Below, in pieces: positions 32,736-41,994 of a DNA stretch of 55,661 nt. The stretch lies in assembly GCA_044867645.1 (NCBI GenBank), contig JBIOVI010000060.1, positions 1 to 55,661 of the forward strand, written 5' to 3'. Source of the DNA: VRUE01 sp044867645 (lineage in GTDB: Bacteria > Actinomycetota > Thermoleophilia > Solirubrobacterales > 70-9). The stretch's first letter is position 1, and each line of letters begins with the position of its first letter. The notes under the pieces were generated by a model, which had not been told where the DNA came from, ran no database searches, and saw only the letters and a list, made by a program, of their open reading frames with translations. The translations under genes and the position numbers were made by a program.

Positions 32736-33231
32736 CGTCGGAGTCCTTTTTGGCGGCGGATTTCTTCTCCGCCGGTTTTTTCTCGGCAGGTTTTTTAGCA
32801 GCCGCTTTCGGTTTGGCTTTGGCTTTCGCTTTGGCGGCTGGTTTTTTCTCCACTGCCTTTGCCTCGTCCTCTTTCGCCGGTTTCGCTTTTGGCTCGGCTT
32901 TCGCCGTCGCTTTGCGGGTTCCCAGCTTGAGCTCGGTTACCTCGAGCCTGGTCAGCTCGGAGCGATGGCCGGCGCGGCGGCGGTAGCCCTTCTTCGGCTT
33001 GTATTTGAAGACTTTGATCTTCGGCCCGCGCAGATGCTCCGCGACGGTCGCCTCGACCTTCACCTTCTCCAGCTCTTTGGGCTCGGCGACGACCTTCTCG
33101 TCGCGGAACATCACAGCCCGCAGAGCCACCTTGTCGCCCTCTTTGGCACCAAGCCGGTCGACGAGCAGCGAGGTGCCCTTCTCGACCTTGTACTGCTTGC
33201 CGCCGCTCTCTATGACTGCGTACGTGCTCAT
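32725..33231 (-). CDS. rplU: 50S ribosomal protein bL21 with a long Lys/Ala-rich tail
   Basis: A 168-residue protein. Residues 1-103 are a normal bL21: MSTYAVIESGGKQYKVEKG at the start and KYKPKKGYRRRAGHR near the end of the domain, which contacts 23S rRNA. About 65 extra residues follow, made of Lys, Ala, Pro and Glu repeats (KPAEKKPAEKK-like), probably disordered and rRNA- or DNA-binding. The start forms an ATGA overlap with the stop of rng, so the ribonuclease and the two ribosomal proteins are translated from one message. Confidence 0.95.
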   Translation of the reverse strand: MSTYAVIESGGKQYKVEKGTSLLVDRLGAKEGDKVALRAVMFRDEKVVAEPKELEKVKVEATVAEHLRGPKIKVFKYKPKKGYRRRAGHRSELTRLEVTELKLGTRKATAKAEPKAKPAKEDEAKAVEKKPAAKAKAKAKPKAAAKKPAEKKPAEKKSAAKKDSDDGS

Positions 33232-35078
33232 TCGTCCTTGCCGCTCTGTGAGGTGGAGCGCGACCGACCCTGACCACCCCTGCGGCCACGACGGCTACTG
33301 CGCGAGGCGGCGGATTCTAGAGCCTCGGACCCGGACGCGTCCGGCTCGCCGCCGTTCGCGCCATTGCTTGCCGCGTCGCCCAGCAGCGAGGCCACCGCGG
33401 CCGCCCGCTCGACCCGCTCGATCCGAACCAGCTTTCGCTCGCCGACGAACGGGCCGGCGCCGCTAACGCTGACGATGTAGGAGTCGATCCGGGCGACCGC
33501 GTCGTCCGCGTTGTACATGTGGGGCTCCTCGATCTTCACCAGGACCTCCTCCCCCACCTTGAACGGCAGCGCCCGCTCCTCTATCTCGGCACGGCTGCCG
33601 GCCTCGACCAACTCGAAGGTCTCGATCGCGAGCGCTTCGCCGCCCTCGAAATGGAACTGCTTTCCGGTTTCCTCCTCGAGCTCGGCCAGGCCGCTGTCGG
33701 GCTCGATCAGCTCCGCCGCGACCTTCGGGTTGACCCGCAGCAGGAAGGCCTCGCCCTCGCCGGCAGCGATCTCGCGCATCTTGCGCAGGCCCTCCAGCGC
33801 CACCGTCTCGGCGGAGAGGACGACCCCCTCCCCGGCGCATGTGGGGCATGGCGCGGTGAGGATCTCCCGCACGCCGTCGGTGATGTTCTGGCGAGTCATC
33901 TCGACCAGGCCGAGCGGTGAGACCTCGACCACGTAGCTCTTCGACTTGTCGGCGTCGAGCGCTTTGCGCAGCGTCTTCAGGACTTTGTCGCGGTTTTTGG
34001 CCCGCGCCATGTCGATGAAGTCGATCACGATGATGCCGCCGATGTCGCGCAAGCGCAGTTGCCTCACGGCCTCGTCGGCTGCCTCGGTGTTGACTTTGGT
34101 GATCGTCTCCTCCAGCCCGCCTTTGCCGCGACCCGTAAAAGAGCCGCTGTTGACGTCGATCACGGTCAGCGCCTCGGTGTAGTCGATGATCAGATAGCCA
34201 CCCGAGGGCAGGTCGACCCGACGCACGAGGGTGGACTCGATCTCCTTGTCGACGCCCCATTTCTCCAGCAGCGGCTTCGTTCCCTCGTACAACTCGACTT
34301 TGTCGACCAGCTCCGGCGCCGTGCGCTGGAAGAAGCCGGTCACCCGCTCGAGCTGCTTGGGCGAGTCGATCACCGCTTTTTCGAAATCGCTCAGGAACAC
34401 GTCGCGCAGGACCCGCACCGGCAGGTCGGCCTCCTGGAAGACGAGGCCCAAGCCCTTGGTCTTCTCGGCTCGCCGCTCCAGCACGTCGTAGAGCTTGTGC
34501 AGGTAACCGATCTCCCGCACGAAGTCCGATTTTTTGGCGCCGTGGGCGGCGGTGCGAACTATCAACCCACCGGGGCCCTTGTAGGTGCGATCGACCATCT
34601 TGCGCAGCCGGTCGCGCTCCGATTCGGAGAGGCGGCGACTGACGCCGACCCCGCCACCCTGCGGCGCGTAGACCAGGTAGCGGCCGGCGATCGAGAGGTT
34701 CATCGAAAGTCGTGCACCCTTCGACTTGAGCGGATCCTTGACGACCTGCACGAGGATCTCCTGCCCGGATTTGATCAACTCGCTGATGCGGCGACCGCTG
34801 CCGCGGCCACGCTTCGGCGCCTGCTCGCCGTTCGGCAGGACGATCTCGTCGACGTGCAGGAATCCGTTGCGCTCGAGGCCGATGTCGACGAAAGCGGCCT
34901 CCATTCCGGGAAGGACGTTGTCGACCTTCCCCTTGTAGATGTTGCCGACGATCGATCGCCGGCCGCGGCGCTCTATGTAGAGCTCCGCCACATTGGCTTT
35001 GCCGCCTTTCGTTTTCGACTCGAGAACGGCGACACGGGTCTCGCCGCGATCGGCGGACACCAGGATGGTTTTCTTCAT
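33228..35078 (-). CDS. rng: ribonuclease E/G
   Basis: A 616-residue endoribonuclease for rRNA maturation and mRNA decay. The S1 RNA-binding domain lies at about residues 36-125. The 5' sensor/RNase H-like and DNase I-like region contains the catalytic Asp residues in TVIDVNSGSFTG (about 307-318) and IIVIDFIDM (about 346-354). The zinc-link motif CPTCAGEG is at about 409-416. The C terminus has a TRAM-like domain (EEVLVKIEEPH onwards) and a Ser/Arg/Gly-rich tail instead of the long scaffold of E. coli RNase E. It lies 51 bases after rodA and overlaps rplU by 4 bases. Confidence 0.94.
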   Translation of the reverse strand: MKKTILVSADRGETRVAVLESKTKGGKANVAELYIERRGRRSIVGNIYKGKVDNVLPGMEAAFVDIGLERNGFLHVDEIVLPNGEQAPKRGRGSGRRISELIKSGQEILVQVVKDPLKSKGARLSMNLSIAGRYLVYAPQGGGVGVSRRLSESERDRLRKMVDRTYKGPGGLIVRTAAHGAKKSDFVREIGYLHKLYDVLERRAEKTKGLGLVFQEADLPVRVLRDVFLSDFEKAVIDSPKQLERVTGFFQRTAPELVDKVELYEGTKPLLEKWGVDKEIESTLVRRVDLPSGGYLIIDYTEALTVIDVNSGSFTGRGKGGLEETITKVNTEAADEAVRQLRLRDIGGIIVIDFIDMARAKNRDKVLKTLRKALDADKSKSYVVEVSPLGLVEMTRQNITDGVREILTAPCPTCAGEGVVLSAETVALEGLRKMREIAAGEGEAFLLRVNPKVAAELIEPDSGLAELEEETGKQFHFEGGEALAIETFELVEAGSRAEIEERALPFKVGEEVLVKIEEPHMYNADDAVARIDSYIVSVSGAGPFVGERKLVRIERVERAAAVASLLGDAASNGANGGEPDASGSEALESAASRSSRRGRRGGQGRSRSTSQSGKDE

Positions 35079-35129
35079 TGATTTAGCTCAGTTCAGGTTG
35101 GTACGCATGGCCCGGGCTCTTTCGAGGGG

Positions 35130-36326
35130 TCACCAGGCGAACCTGCCTCTCTGGCTGAGACGCGCTTGCACGTGAATGCTCTGAAGCACTCCGACCGCGA
35201 GGAAAGTCGCCAATACCGACGACCCCCCGTAGCTCAACAGTGGCAGGGGAATCCCGGTGATCGGCATGATCCCGAGGTTCATCCCCACGTTGACGAAGAC
35301 CTGGAAAAGCAGCATGGCGGCAATGCCGCCCGCCACAAGGGTCCCGTACGAGTTCTTCGAAAGCGTCACGATCCGCAGCGCCCGCCAGATCAGCAGGGCG
35401 TAAAGGGATAGGACGAATGCGGCTCCCATGAATCCATAGCGCTCACCGATCACCGCGAAGATGAAGTCGGTGTGCCGCTCAGGGACGAAATCGAGCCGCG
35501 TTTGGGTGGCCCGATCGCCGCGCCCGGTCAACTGACCGGCACCCTCGGCGATCTTGGCCTGATTCTGTTGGTAGCCCGCGTCGCTGGGGTCCCCGCTGGG
35601 ATCCAGGAAGGAGGTAAGTCTCTCCTGCTGATAGCCCTTCAGGAGTGGCGTCCCGACTGCGGGAGCAACCACGAGGACGATCGCGACCAGGGCAGTAAGC
35701 GCCGCGCCGATCACCGCGAAGTGCGTCCAGCGGACGCCCCCCACGTACATCACGGCGAGGGTGATGGCCCCGTACACCAGAGAGGTGCCGAGGTCGGGCT
35801 GCAGGAATACGAGCGCAGCCGGGGCGAGGCCGAGGCAGAGGTAGCGCACCGTGCGCTGCCGCTCCGAGCCCCGCCGGGCGCCATCGATGACAAAGCCGGC
35901 AAGCGCCAGTACGAGCAGGAGCTTGCCCAGCTCCGATGGCTGGAAGCTGAAGAAGGGAAGGTCGAAGGCGCGCCGCGAACCGCGCGCCGCGAAGCCGAAG
36001 ACGAAGACGAGCGAGACGCTGACGCAGAGGAAGGTGTAGATGCCCACCCGCAGCTCGCGGAAGCGCGAGTAGTCGATCCTCGCCAGCAGGTACATGCCGA
36101 TCAGCCCGATCGCGGCATAGATCGTCTGCCGATCGACGAAGTAGCCGGGGTCGCCGGGCACGTCGTGTTGCGTCGCCTGGCCCAGGGTGAAGACGCTGAA
36201 GGCCACCAGGGCCAGCGCCGAGAGGCCGAGCGCGGCATCCATATAGGGCAGGCCTAGCCGCTCGGCGATCCCAGGCCGCATTGCAAAGGGCTCGGGACGC
36301 GCGCGCCGGGTGCGAGTTGCGTACAT
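35130..36326 (-). CDS. rodA: RodA, SEDS peptidoglycan glycosyltransferase
   Basis: A 398-residue SEDS protein with about ten membrane helices. It polymerises lipid II during cell elongation together with PBP2. Family features seen are FQPSELGKLLLVLALA (about residues 146-161), the catalytic-loop Asp in LQPDLGTSLVYG, RLDFVPERHTDFIFAVIGE (about 285-303) and PLPLLSYGGSS near the end. The ATG at 36326 shares one base with the mrdA stop (TGATG). The frame extends to 36497 but that part overlaps mrdA. Confidence 0.95.
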   Translation of the reverse strand: MYATRTRRARPEPFAMRPGIAERLGLPYMDAALGLSALALVAFSVFTLGQATQHDVPGDPGYFVDRQTIYAAIGLIGMYLLARIDYSRFRELRVGIYTFLCVSVSLVFVFGFAARGSRRAFDLPFFSFQPSELGKLLLVLALAGFVIDGARRGSERQRTVRYLCLGLAPAALVFLQPDLGTSLVYGAITLAVMYVGGVRWTHFAVIGAALTALVAIVLVVAPAVGTPLLKGYQQERLTSFLDPSGDPSDAGYQQNQAKIAEGAGQLTGRGDRATQTRLDFVPERHTDFIFAVIGERYGFMGAAFVLSLYALLIWRALRIVTLSKNSYGTLVAGGIAAMLLFQVFVNVGMNLGIMPITGIPLPLLSYGGSSVLATFLAVGVLQSIHVQARLSQRGRFAW

Positions 36327-38194
36327 CAGCCGGACCCTTCTTCGGGGCCGGCGTCTTGCGAAGGCCGATTCTCGAAATAGGCTTCGAGGATCGCTCTCGC
36401 CGCAGGGGCCGCCGATTCGGCGCCGAAGCCGCCTTCCTCCATGGTCACGAAGGTGACGATACGCGGATTCGGATAGGGAGCGAGCACCCCGTACCACGAC
36501 TGGTCCGCGTACGGCGGACGCTGGGCGGTGCCGGTCTTACCCGCCACCGGGATGGGAAAGCTTCCGAAGACGTCGAACGACGTCCCGCCCCCGTTCTGCG
36601 CCGCGTCGTGCAGCCCTTCGAGGATCGCCGCCCGGTATCCCGGGTCGATGTGCACATGGCGACGGGGGGTGGGATCGAATTCCTCGAGTACCCGGCCCGC
36701 TGCATCGTCGATCTCCAGCCCAAGGTGGGGCGTTACGATCGTGCCACCGTTGGCAATCGCCGCGTAGGCGACGGCCATCTGCAGCGGGTTGGTCTGGAGA
36801 TCGCCCTGCCCCGTAGCGAGCTGCACATTGTCGCCGGCGGACCACGGCCGTTCGGTTTCGCCTTCCTTGTAGAGCCGATTGCGCCAGCGCTGGCTCGGGA
36901 GCAGGCCTTCGGCGGCACCCGGGAGATCGATGCCCGTCGGTCTGCCGATGCCAAGCACATGCCCCCAATGCTGAAGCTCACCGGTATCCCACATGCGCAG
37001 ACCCAGGGTGTAAAAGAACACGTCGGAGGACACTTCCAGCGCCGATACGAGGCTGACGGACCCGTTGGCCGCTTCTCCCGCGTTGGTGAAGACCTGGCCG
37101 CCGACAACCAGCTGGCCGGGGTCGTAGATCACTTCGGATGGCGTCAGGTTGCCGCCTTCCAGCGCCGCGATGGCGGTGATGGGCTTGAAGGTCGATCCCG
37201 TGGGGTACAGACCGGCGATGGCGCGGTCCGTGAGCGGCGCTGCGATCGGATCGCGGTAGAGCGCATCGACCTGCGCCTGGGTCATCGGCCGGGTGAAAAC
37301 CGACGGGTCGAAGGTCGGGAAGGAGCCCAATCCGAGGATTTCGCCGTTGTTGACGTCCATCGTCACGAACCCACCCCGCAGTCCGCGGGCGGCGAGCGCC
37401 GCCTCTCCGGCGGCCTGTACGTCGGGATCGATCGTCAGCTTCAGGTTGTCGCCGGGAACTGGCGGCGTCGAGACGAGCTGGCCGTTGCGAGTGGGCTGGC
37501 CGAGGGCGTCTACCTGGATCCGGGTCAGGCCGGGGCGACCGTGAAGGAAGCGGTCGTAGCGGTACTCGACCCCATCCTGGCCGATCTCGTCGCCGGGCTG
37601 CAAACCGCGGTAGCGCCGTTCCTTCAGCTGTTCTTCGCTGACCTCGCCGACGTTGCCGAGGATGTGCGCGGCGAGAGTGCCATGCGGATAGCGGCGCACG
37701 AAGACCCGTTCGACGGTCACTCCGGGGAACCGGTCCTGGTTCTCCTGCAGGTAGAAGACGAGGTAGTTGCCGACGTCGCGGCGCAGAGTCACAGGGGCGC
37801 TCGGCGCCAACTTCAGCTGTTCATGCATCGTTTTGCGTACACGGCGAAGGGAGCTGTGGGTCAGCTCGGCCAGCTGTGCCAGCTCGGTCCGTCGCTCTCG
37901 CAGCCGCTCGGGCAGCTTGCGGGGATTGACCTGGAGAGCGAGGCTGGTGCGATTGGAGACGAGCACCTCGCCGTTGCGCGCGAGGACCTCGCCGCGGGGA
38001 GCGCTGACCCTGAACTCGCGGGTGCGGTTGTTGTTCGCCTCCGCCAAGTACCTGTCGCCGTTCAGCACCTGCAGGAACCAGAGGCGGAAGAAGAGAACCC
38101 CAAAGAGGACCAGCGCCAGGCCGCCGAAGATGGCGATGCGCAGCGCCAGCCGGTTGCTCATCTGGGGACCGAGCTCATCGGAGCGCCTGTACAT
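36326..38194 (-). CDS. mrdA: penicillin-binding protein 2, elongation transpeptidase
   Basis: A 622-residue class B PBP with an N-terminal membrane anchor (about residues 20-42), a dimerisation/pedestal domain with VSAPRGEVLARNGEVLVSN (about 64-82), and a transpeptidase domain. The active-site Ser is in GSTFK (about Ser 333), the second motif is SSD (about 391-393) and KTGTAQ is at about 549-554. It cross-links peptidoglycan in the elongasome with RodA. It starts 9 bases after mreD and overlaps rodA by one base. Confidence 0.94.
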   Translation of the reverse strand: MYRRSDELGPQMSNRLALRIAIFGGLALVLFGVLFFRLWFLQVLNGDRYLAEANNNRTREFRVSAPRGEVLARNGEVLVSNRTSLALQVNPRKLPERLRERRTELAQLAELTHSSLRRVRKTMHEQLKLAPSAPVTLRRDVGNYLVFYLQENQDRFPGVTVERVFVRRYPHGTLAAHILGNVGEVSEEQLKERRYRGLQPGDEIGQDGVEYRYDRFLHGRPGLTRIQVDALGQPTRNGQLVSTPPVPGDNLKLTIDPDVQAAGEAALAARGLRGGFVTMDVNNGEILGLGSFPTFDPSVFTRPMTQAQVDALYRDPIAAPLTDRAIAGLYPTGSTFKPITAIAALEGGNLTPSEVIYDPGQLVVGGQVFTNAGEAANGSVSLVSALEVSSDVFFYTLGLRMWDTGELQHWGHVLGIGRPTGIDLPGAAEGLLPSQRWRNRLYKEGETERPWSAGDNVQLATGQGDLQTNPLQMAVAYAAIANGGTIVTPHLGLEIDDAAGRVLEEFDPTPRRHVHIDPGYRAAILEGLHDAAQNGGGTSFDVFGSFPIPVAGKTGTAQRPPYADQSWYGVLAPYPNPRIVTFVTMEEGGFGAESAAPAARAILEAYFENRPSQDAGPEEGSG

Positions 38195-38203
38195 CCGGAC
38201 CTC

Positions 38204-38752
38204 CTATGCTCCCAGCACCGTCGGCTGGCGGCGGCGGCCGACCCTCGGCTCCTCGACCAGCGCCGGGCGCAGCGCTCGCCGCAATCCGAAGTAGATCGGC
38301 CAGGCCAGGAAGAAGGCATAGATGCTCTTCAAGAGCATGTCGCGGACGATCAAGACGCTGACCGGGGCGTCGACTCCCAGCATCACCTGCATCGCGGCAT
38401 AGCCCAGCTCGGCGAGCAAGGTCAGGCCCATGCAGAGCAGCGGCGGGACGAGCGAGCTGTGAATGTCGAACCGCTCGCGGAAGAGACCGGCCAGGTAGCC
38501 AATGCTGAGCAGGACCAGCGAGGAACCGCCGAGCGGAGCGACCAGAAGGCAGTCGACCAGAAAGCCGATCGAGAACCCCGCCACGACGCCGGTCATGCTG
38601 CCACCGAGCAGGCCGAGCGCGACGACGACGGCGGGGAGGATGTCGGCGCTGGTGTGGAAGACCTCGACGCGAGAGAAGAATGAGAGCTGCAGGAGCACGG
38701 CGAGGATTGCGATCGCGGTAAGGCGGGCGAAGATCTTCGGGGTGACGATCAT
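38204..38752 (-). CDS. mreD: rod shape-determining protein MreD
   Basis: A 182-residue protein with five or six hydrophobic segments. The pattern ILPAVVVALGLLGGSMTGVV, GFLVDCLLVAPLGGSSL is typical of MreD, the small membrane component that links MreC to the elongation complex. The C terminus is basic and cytoplasmic. It overlaps mreC by 4 bases and precedes mrdA by 9 bases. Confidence 0.9.
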   Translation of the reverse strand: MIVTPKIFARLTAIAILAVLLQLSFFSRVEVFHTSADILPAVVVALGLLGGSMTGVVAGFSIGFLVDCLLVAPLGGSSLVLLSIGYLAGLFRERFDIHSSLVPPLLCMGLTLLAELGYAAMQVMLGVDAPVSVLIVRDMLLKSIYAFFLAWPIYFGLRRALRPALVEEPRVGRRRQPTVLGA

Positions 38753-39600
38753 CCGCGCGTTCCCCCGGTGAGCACCTGGACGAGGTCGAGGTCGGCGATG
38801 TCGGCGTAGGGGCGCAGGTGAACCTGCTGGCTGGCCTCCTGCTCGACGATCGGGGCGCTGGTGACTTCGCCGATCGGCAGGCCGGGCGGGAAGAGGGAGG
38901 CGAGTCCCTGAGCACGCCAGCCGGAGGTGACGACCGCCTGCCCCCGGCGCACGTCCTTGGTCGAGTCGATGAAGTCGAGGATCAGGTCTTCGGGGTCGCC
39001 GACCTCGGGCCTCATTACTCCCTGCACCCCGCCAGGCACCACCTTCGCCGAGACGGCGCTGGCGTGATCGGTGATCAAGGTCACCTGGGCGGACCCCCCC
39101 TGGGTCGAGGCAATCCGGCCGACCAGCCCGTCGCCGCTGATCACCGGGTCGTCGACATGAACACCGTCGCTCGAGCCGAGGTCGATCGTCACCGCCGAAT
39201 GCCAGACGGTCGGCGAGCGGGCAATCACCCGGCCGGTCACCGGTTTGTATGGCGATTCGGCCAGCGCCGGACCACGATCCAGCTCGACCAGCTTGCGCAG
39301 CTGGACGTTTTCCTGCAACGCCTCCTGCCCCGCCACCGCCAGCCGGCGCGTCTTCACCAGCTCCGCCTGGAGGCGGCCGTTTTCGCCCTTCGCGTCGAAG
39401 GTCTCGTCGAACCAGCCGACCAGATCGCGCGCGGGCTTCAGGGCGCGGTCGGCAACCGTCTGCAACGGACTAAAAACCGTGCTGACGCTCCGCTGCACAC
39501 CACCCGAGCTCTGCCCGTAGGTGATCGTCAGCAGCAGGAAGGAGCCGATGATTAAGAGAGTAAGGACCGCTCTACGGCGGCGTACTTGTTTGCGATACAC
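38749..39600 (-). CDS. mreC: rod shape-determining protein MreC
   Basis: A 283-residue protein with one N-terminal membrane helix (about residues 11-29), a coiled-coil stretch (about 65-100) and a double beta-barrel domain. Conserved features include VTGRVIARSPTVWHSAVTID (about 123-142), GLVGRIAS and VSGWRAQGLASLFPPGLPIG-like near the end. It activates PBP2 from the periplasmic side. It lies 38 bases after mreB and overlaps mreD by 4 bases. Confidence 0.92.
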   Translation of the reverse strand: MYRKQVRRRRAVLTLLIIGSFLLLTITYGQSSGGVQRSVSTVFSPLQTVADRALKPARDLVGWFDETFDAKGENGRLQAELVKTRRLAVAGQEALQENVQLRKLVELDRGPALAESPYKPVTGRVIARSPTVWHSAVTIDLGSSDGVHVDDPVISGDGLVGRIASTQGGSAQVTLITDHASAVSAKVVPGGVQGVMRPEVGDPEDLILDFIDSTKDVRRGQAVVTSGWRAQGLASLFPPGLPIGEVTSAPIVEQEASQQVHLRPYADIADLDLVQVLTGGTRG

Positions 39601-39638
39601 AGAGAAGACCTAAGTTTGGCGCTTTGTTCGAACGACGT

Positions 39639-40688
39639 CTAGGCAACGCGCGTCGCTCCCGAGTTCATCTTGCTGGCGCGGTGGATCGTCTCGAACTCCT
39701 CGAGTGAGATTCCAGAGCCGACCGCCACACACGTCAACGGCGACTCTGCCAGTTGGCAGGGCATCTGGCACTCGTCGCGGAGGCGCTGTTCGAGTCCTTG
39801 CAAGAGCGCACCTCCGCCCGCAAGGGTGATACCGCGGTCCATTATGTCCCCCGCCAGCTCCGGCGGGGTGCGGTCGAGCGTGTCTTTGACCGCGTCGACG
39901 ATGTGGCTGATCGTCTCATCGAGAGCCTCACGCACCTCGGCCGAGCCGAGCGTGATCGTTTTCGGCAGGCCGGAGACGAGATCACGGCCGCGAATCTCCA
40001 CCTCGACCTCCTCCGAGAGCGACGAGGCCGAGCCAGCCTCGAGCTTGACCTCCTCGGCCGTCTGCGTGCCGATCGCCAATTTGTAGTGGTGTTTGCAGTG
40101 GTTGACTATCGCCTCGTCGAGCTCGTCGCCCCCCACTCTGATCGACTGCGAGACGACGATCCCACCGAGCGAGATGACCGCCACCTCGGTGGTGCCGCCA
40201 CCGACGTCGACGATCAACGACCCGGTCGGCTCGGCTACCGGCAGGCCGGCGCCGATCGCCGCCGCCATCGGCTCCTCGATCAGATAGGCCTTGCGGGCGC
40301 CGGCGGAGAGGCAGGCCTCCTCGACCGCTCTCTTCTCCACGCCGGTGACTCCCGAGGGCACGCAAACGACGACCCGCGGATGGGCGAAGCGATTGGAATG
40401 AACCTGTTTGATGAAGTGACGCAGCATCTGTTCGGTGACGTCGAAGTCGGCGATCACCCCGTCCTTGAGCGGACGGATCGCGGTGATCGTCCCCGGCGTC
40501 CGACCCAGCATTCGCTTTGCCTCGACTCCGACGGCGTGAACCTGGCCGTTGCGAGAGTCGATCGCAACCACCGAGGGCTCCGAGAGCACGATGCCACGAC
40601 CGCGCACGTAGACCAAGGTGTTGGCGGTACCAAGGTCGACCGCCATGTCGCGGCCACCGAGTCCAGTCAGATAGTTGAGAACGCCCAT
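39639..40688 (-). CDS. mreB: rod shape-determining actin homologue MreB
   Basis: A 349-residue actin-fold ATPase that forms membrane-bound filaments guiding lateral wall synthesis. The phosphate 1 motif is MAVDLGTANTLVYV (about residues 15-28), phosphate 2 is LIVDVGGGTTEVAVISLGG (about 158-176), and the adenosine motif is GITLAGGGALL (about 286-296). The ATG at 40688 (MGVLNYLTGLGG) matches the family; the frame ten codons further up is not used. It heads the mreB-mreC-mreD-mrdA-rodA operon and is divergent from the HD-GYP gene. Confidence 0.97.
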   Translation of the reverse strand: MGVLNYLTGLGGRDMAVDLGTANTLVYVRGRGIVLSEPSVVAIDSRNGQVHAVGVEAKRMLGRTPGTITAIRPLKDGVIADFDVTEQMLRHFIKQVHSNRFAHPRVVVCVPSGVTGVEKRAVEEACLSAGARKAYLIEEPMAAAIGAGLPVAEPTGSLIVDVGGGTTEVAVISLGGIVVSQSIRVGGDELDEAIVNHCKHHYKLAIGTQTAEEVKLEAGSASSLSEEVEVEIRGRDLVSGLPKTITLGSAEVREALDETISHIVDAVKDTLDRTPPELAGDIMDRGITLAGGGALLQGLEQRLRDECQMPCQLAESPLTCVAVGSGISLEEFETIHRASKMNSGATRVA

Positions 40689-40762
40689 GTGTGCGGTACG
40701 GCGGAAATGCCGGCGCAATCATCCCAGATGACCGCAGCCGACCCTGAATCACTGGCTTCTCA

Positions 40763-40792
40763 TTGACGTTCTACCGCATTGAAACTTATAAT
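40763..40792 (+). promoter_or_regulatory. strong sigma-70-type promoter of the HD-GYP gene
   Basis: TTGACG (40763-40768) and a perfect TATAAT (40787-40792) are separated by 18 bases. The predicted transcription start is about 40799, so a TTG at 40779 cannot be the translation start, which decides in favour of the ATG at 40830. Confidence 0.75.
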
Positions 40793-40829
40793 CAGCAGTG
40801 CTGGAGCAAATGGTCCGCCCGACCGACGG

Positions 40830-41972
40830 ATGCCGCCGGTGCCAAGAAAACCAGATGCAACCAGATCAGATAGAGGCGCCTCGACCGTCGGGCAAATCGT
40901 CGGCGAGCGGTATTCACCGGTCCGGGTCCTCGCCACCGACAACCGGCCCGAGGTGCTGCACCTGGTCGAGCGCGCGCTAGGGGAAGAATACGAATGCGAG
41001 CTGGCCGCCAGCGTCGCGGCGGCGCGCGAGAAGCTCGCCGGACGGCCCTTCCAGCTGGCGCTCTGCGATGTCCAAATGCCGGAGGAGGCTGGCTTGATCC
41101 TGGTCGACGAGATCGCACGGGACCACCCGGAGACCGCGATCGTCATGGTCGCGGGAGTCGACAAGCCGGAGATAGCCGAGAACGCCTTCCGCCTCTGTGT
41201 CGAGGGATACCTAGTAAAGCCGTTCTGGCCGGGACAGCTGCGGGTCGCCGCCGCGAACGCATTGCGCCATCACCGACTCGAAACCGCGGAGCGCACCCGC
41301 CAGCGAGCGCTCTTAGGCGGCGAGGAGGAAAGGGCCGAGGCGCTCCGCCACGAGCTAATCGACTTGCAGCGACGTGCGATCGAGGAATTGCGGGCTTCAC
41401 AGCAGGAGGCAATCGAGCGCCTTGTTCGGGTCTTCGAGATGCACGACCCGGAAACCGGCCGCCACATCGGACGGATGGCCTCGATCGCGGTTCTACTGGG
41501 CGCCAAACTCGGTCTCGATCGTAGGCAGGTTCTGCTGTTGCGCACGGCGGCGCCGATGCACGACATCGGCAAGATCGCCATTCCCGATGGTGTCCTTCGC
41601 AGGCGAGGAGGGCTGACGGAAAGCGAGCGCGAAAGGATGGAGTCACACACCCGTGCCGGTCACGAGATCCTCTCCGGCTCTGAGAGCGACCTGTTGAAGA
41701 TGGCCGCGAGAATCGCGCTCACCCACCACGAGCGGTTTGACGGCAGCGGTTATCCGCAGGGACTGCGGGGGGATGAAATCCCGATCGAGGGCAGGATCGT
41801 CGCCGTCGCCGACGTCTTCGACGCGCTGCTCAGCGATCGCCCCCACCGACCGGCGCTCAGCGTCGAGGAGGCAACGAAGACGATGGTGCGCGAGCGCGGC
41901 ACCCATTTCGACCCCGAAATGGTCGACGTCTTGTTCGACAACATCGAGGAGGCGCTCGCCCTGCGCGGCTAG
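40830..41972 (+). CDS. response regulator with HD-GYP cyclic-di-GMP phosphodiesterase domain
   Basis: A 380-residue protein. The receiver domain (about residues 32-150) has the phospho-acceptor Asp in LCDVQMPEE (about 79-80) and the Lys in YLVKPFWPGQ. A helical linker of about 55 residues follows. The HD-GYP domain (about 205-375) has MHDIGK (His and Asp about 243-245), HHERFDGSGYP (about 298-308) and VADVFDALLSDR, so the metal-binding set looks complete and it should hydrolyse c-di-GMP. No cognate kinase is adjacent. It is divergent from mreB and convergent with maf. Confidence 0.9.
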   Translation: MPPVPRKPDATRSDRGASTVGQIVGERYSPVRVLATDNRPEVLHLVERALGEEYECELAASVAAAREKLAGRPFQLALCDVQMPEEAGLILVDEIARDHPETAIVMVAGVDKPEIAENAFRLCVEGYLVKPFWPGQLRVAAANALRHHRLETAERTRQRALLGGEEERAEALRHELIDLQRRAIEELRASQQEAIERLVRVFEMHDPETGRHIGRMASIAVLLGAKLGLDRRQVLLLRTAAPMHDIGKIAIPDGVLRRRGGLTESERERMESHTRAGHEILSGSESDLLKMAARIALTHHERFDGSGYPQGLRGDEIPIEGRIVAVADVFDALLSDRPHRPALSVEEATKTMVRERGTHFDPEMVDVLFDNIEEALALRG

Positions 41973-41994
41973 ATCACCGATTCCCAACGCGCCT

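Noticed and set aside
36281..38683. 800-codon plus-strand open frame opposite mrdA and mreD
   Set aside because: Antisense shadow of two clear genes; composition is Arg/Glu/Gln/Asp-rich without domains, as expected from the opposite strand of GC-rich codons.
40779..40829. TTG at 40779 as start of the HD-GYP protein
   Set aside because: It lies upstream of the -10 box of a near-consensus promoter, so it cannot be in the main transcript.
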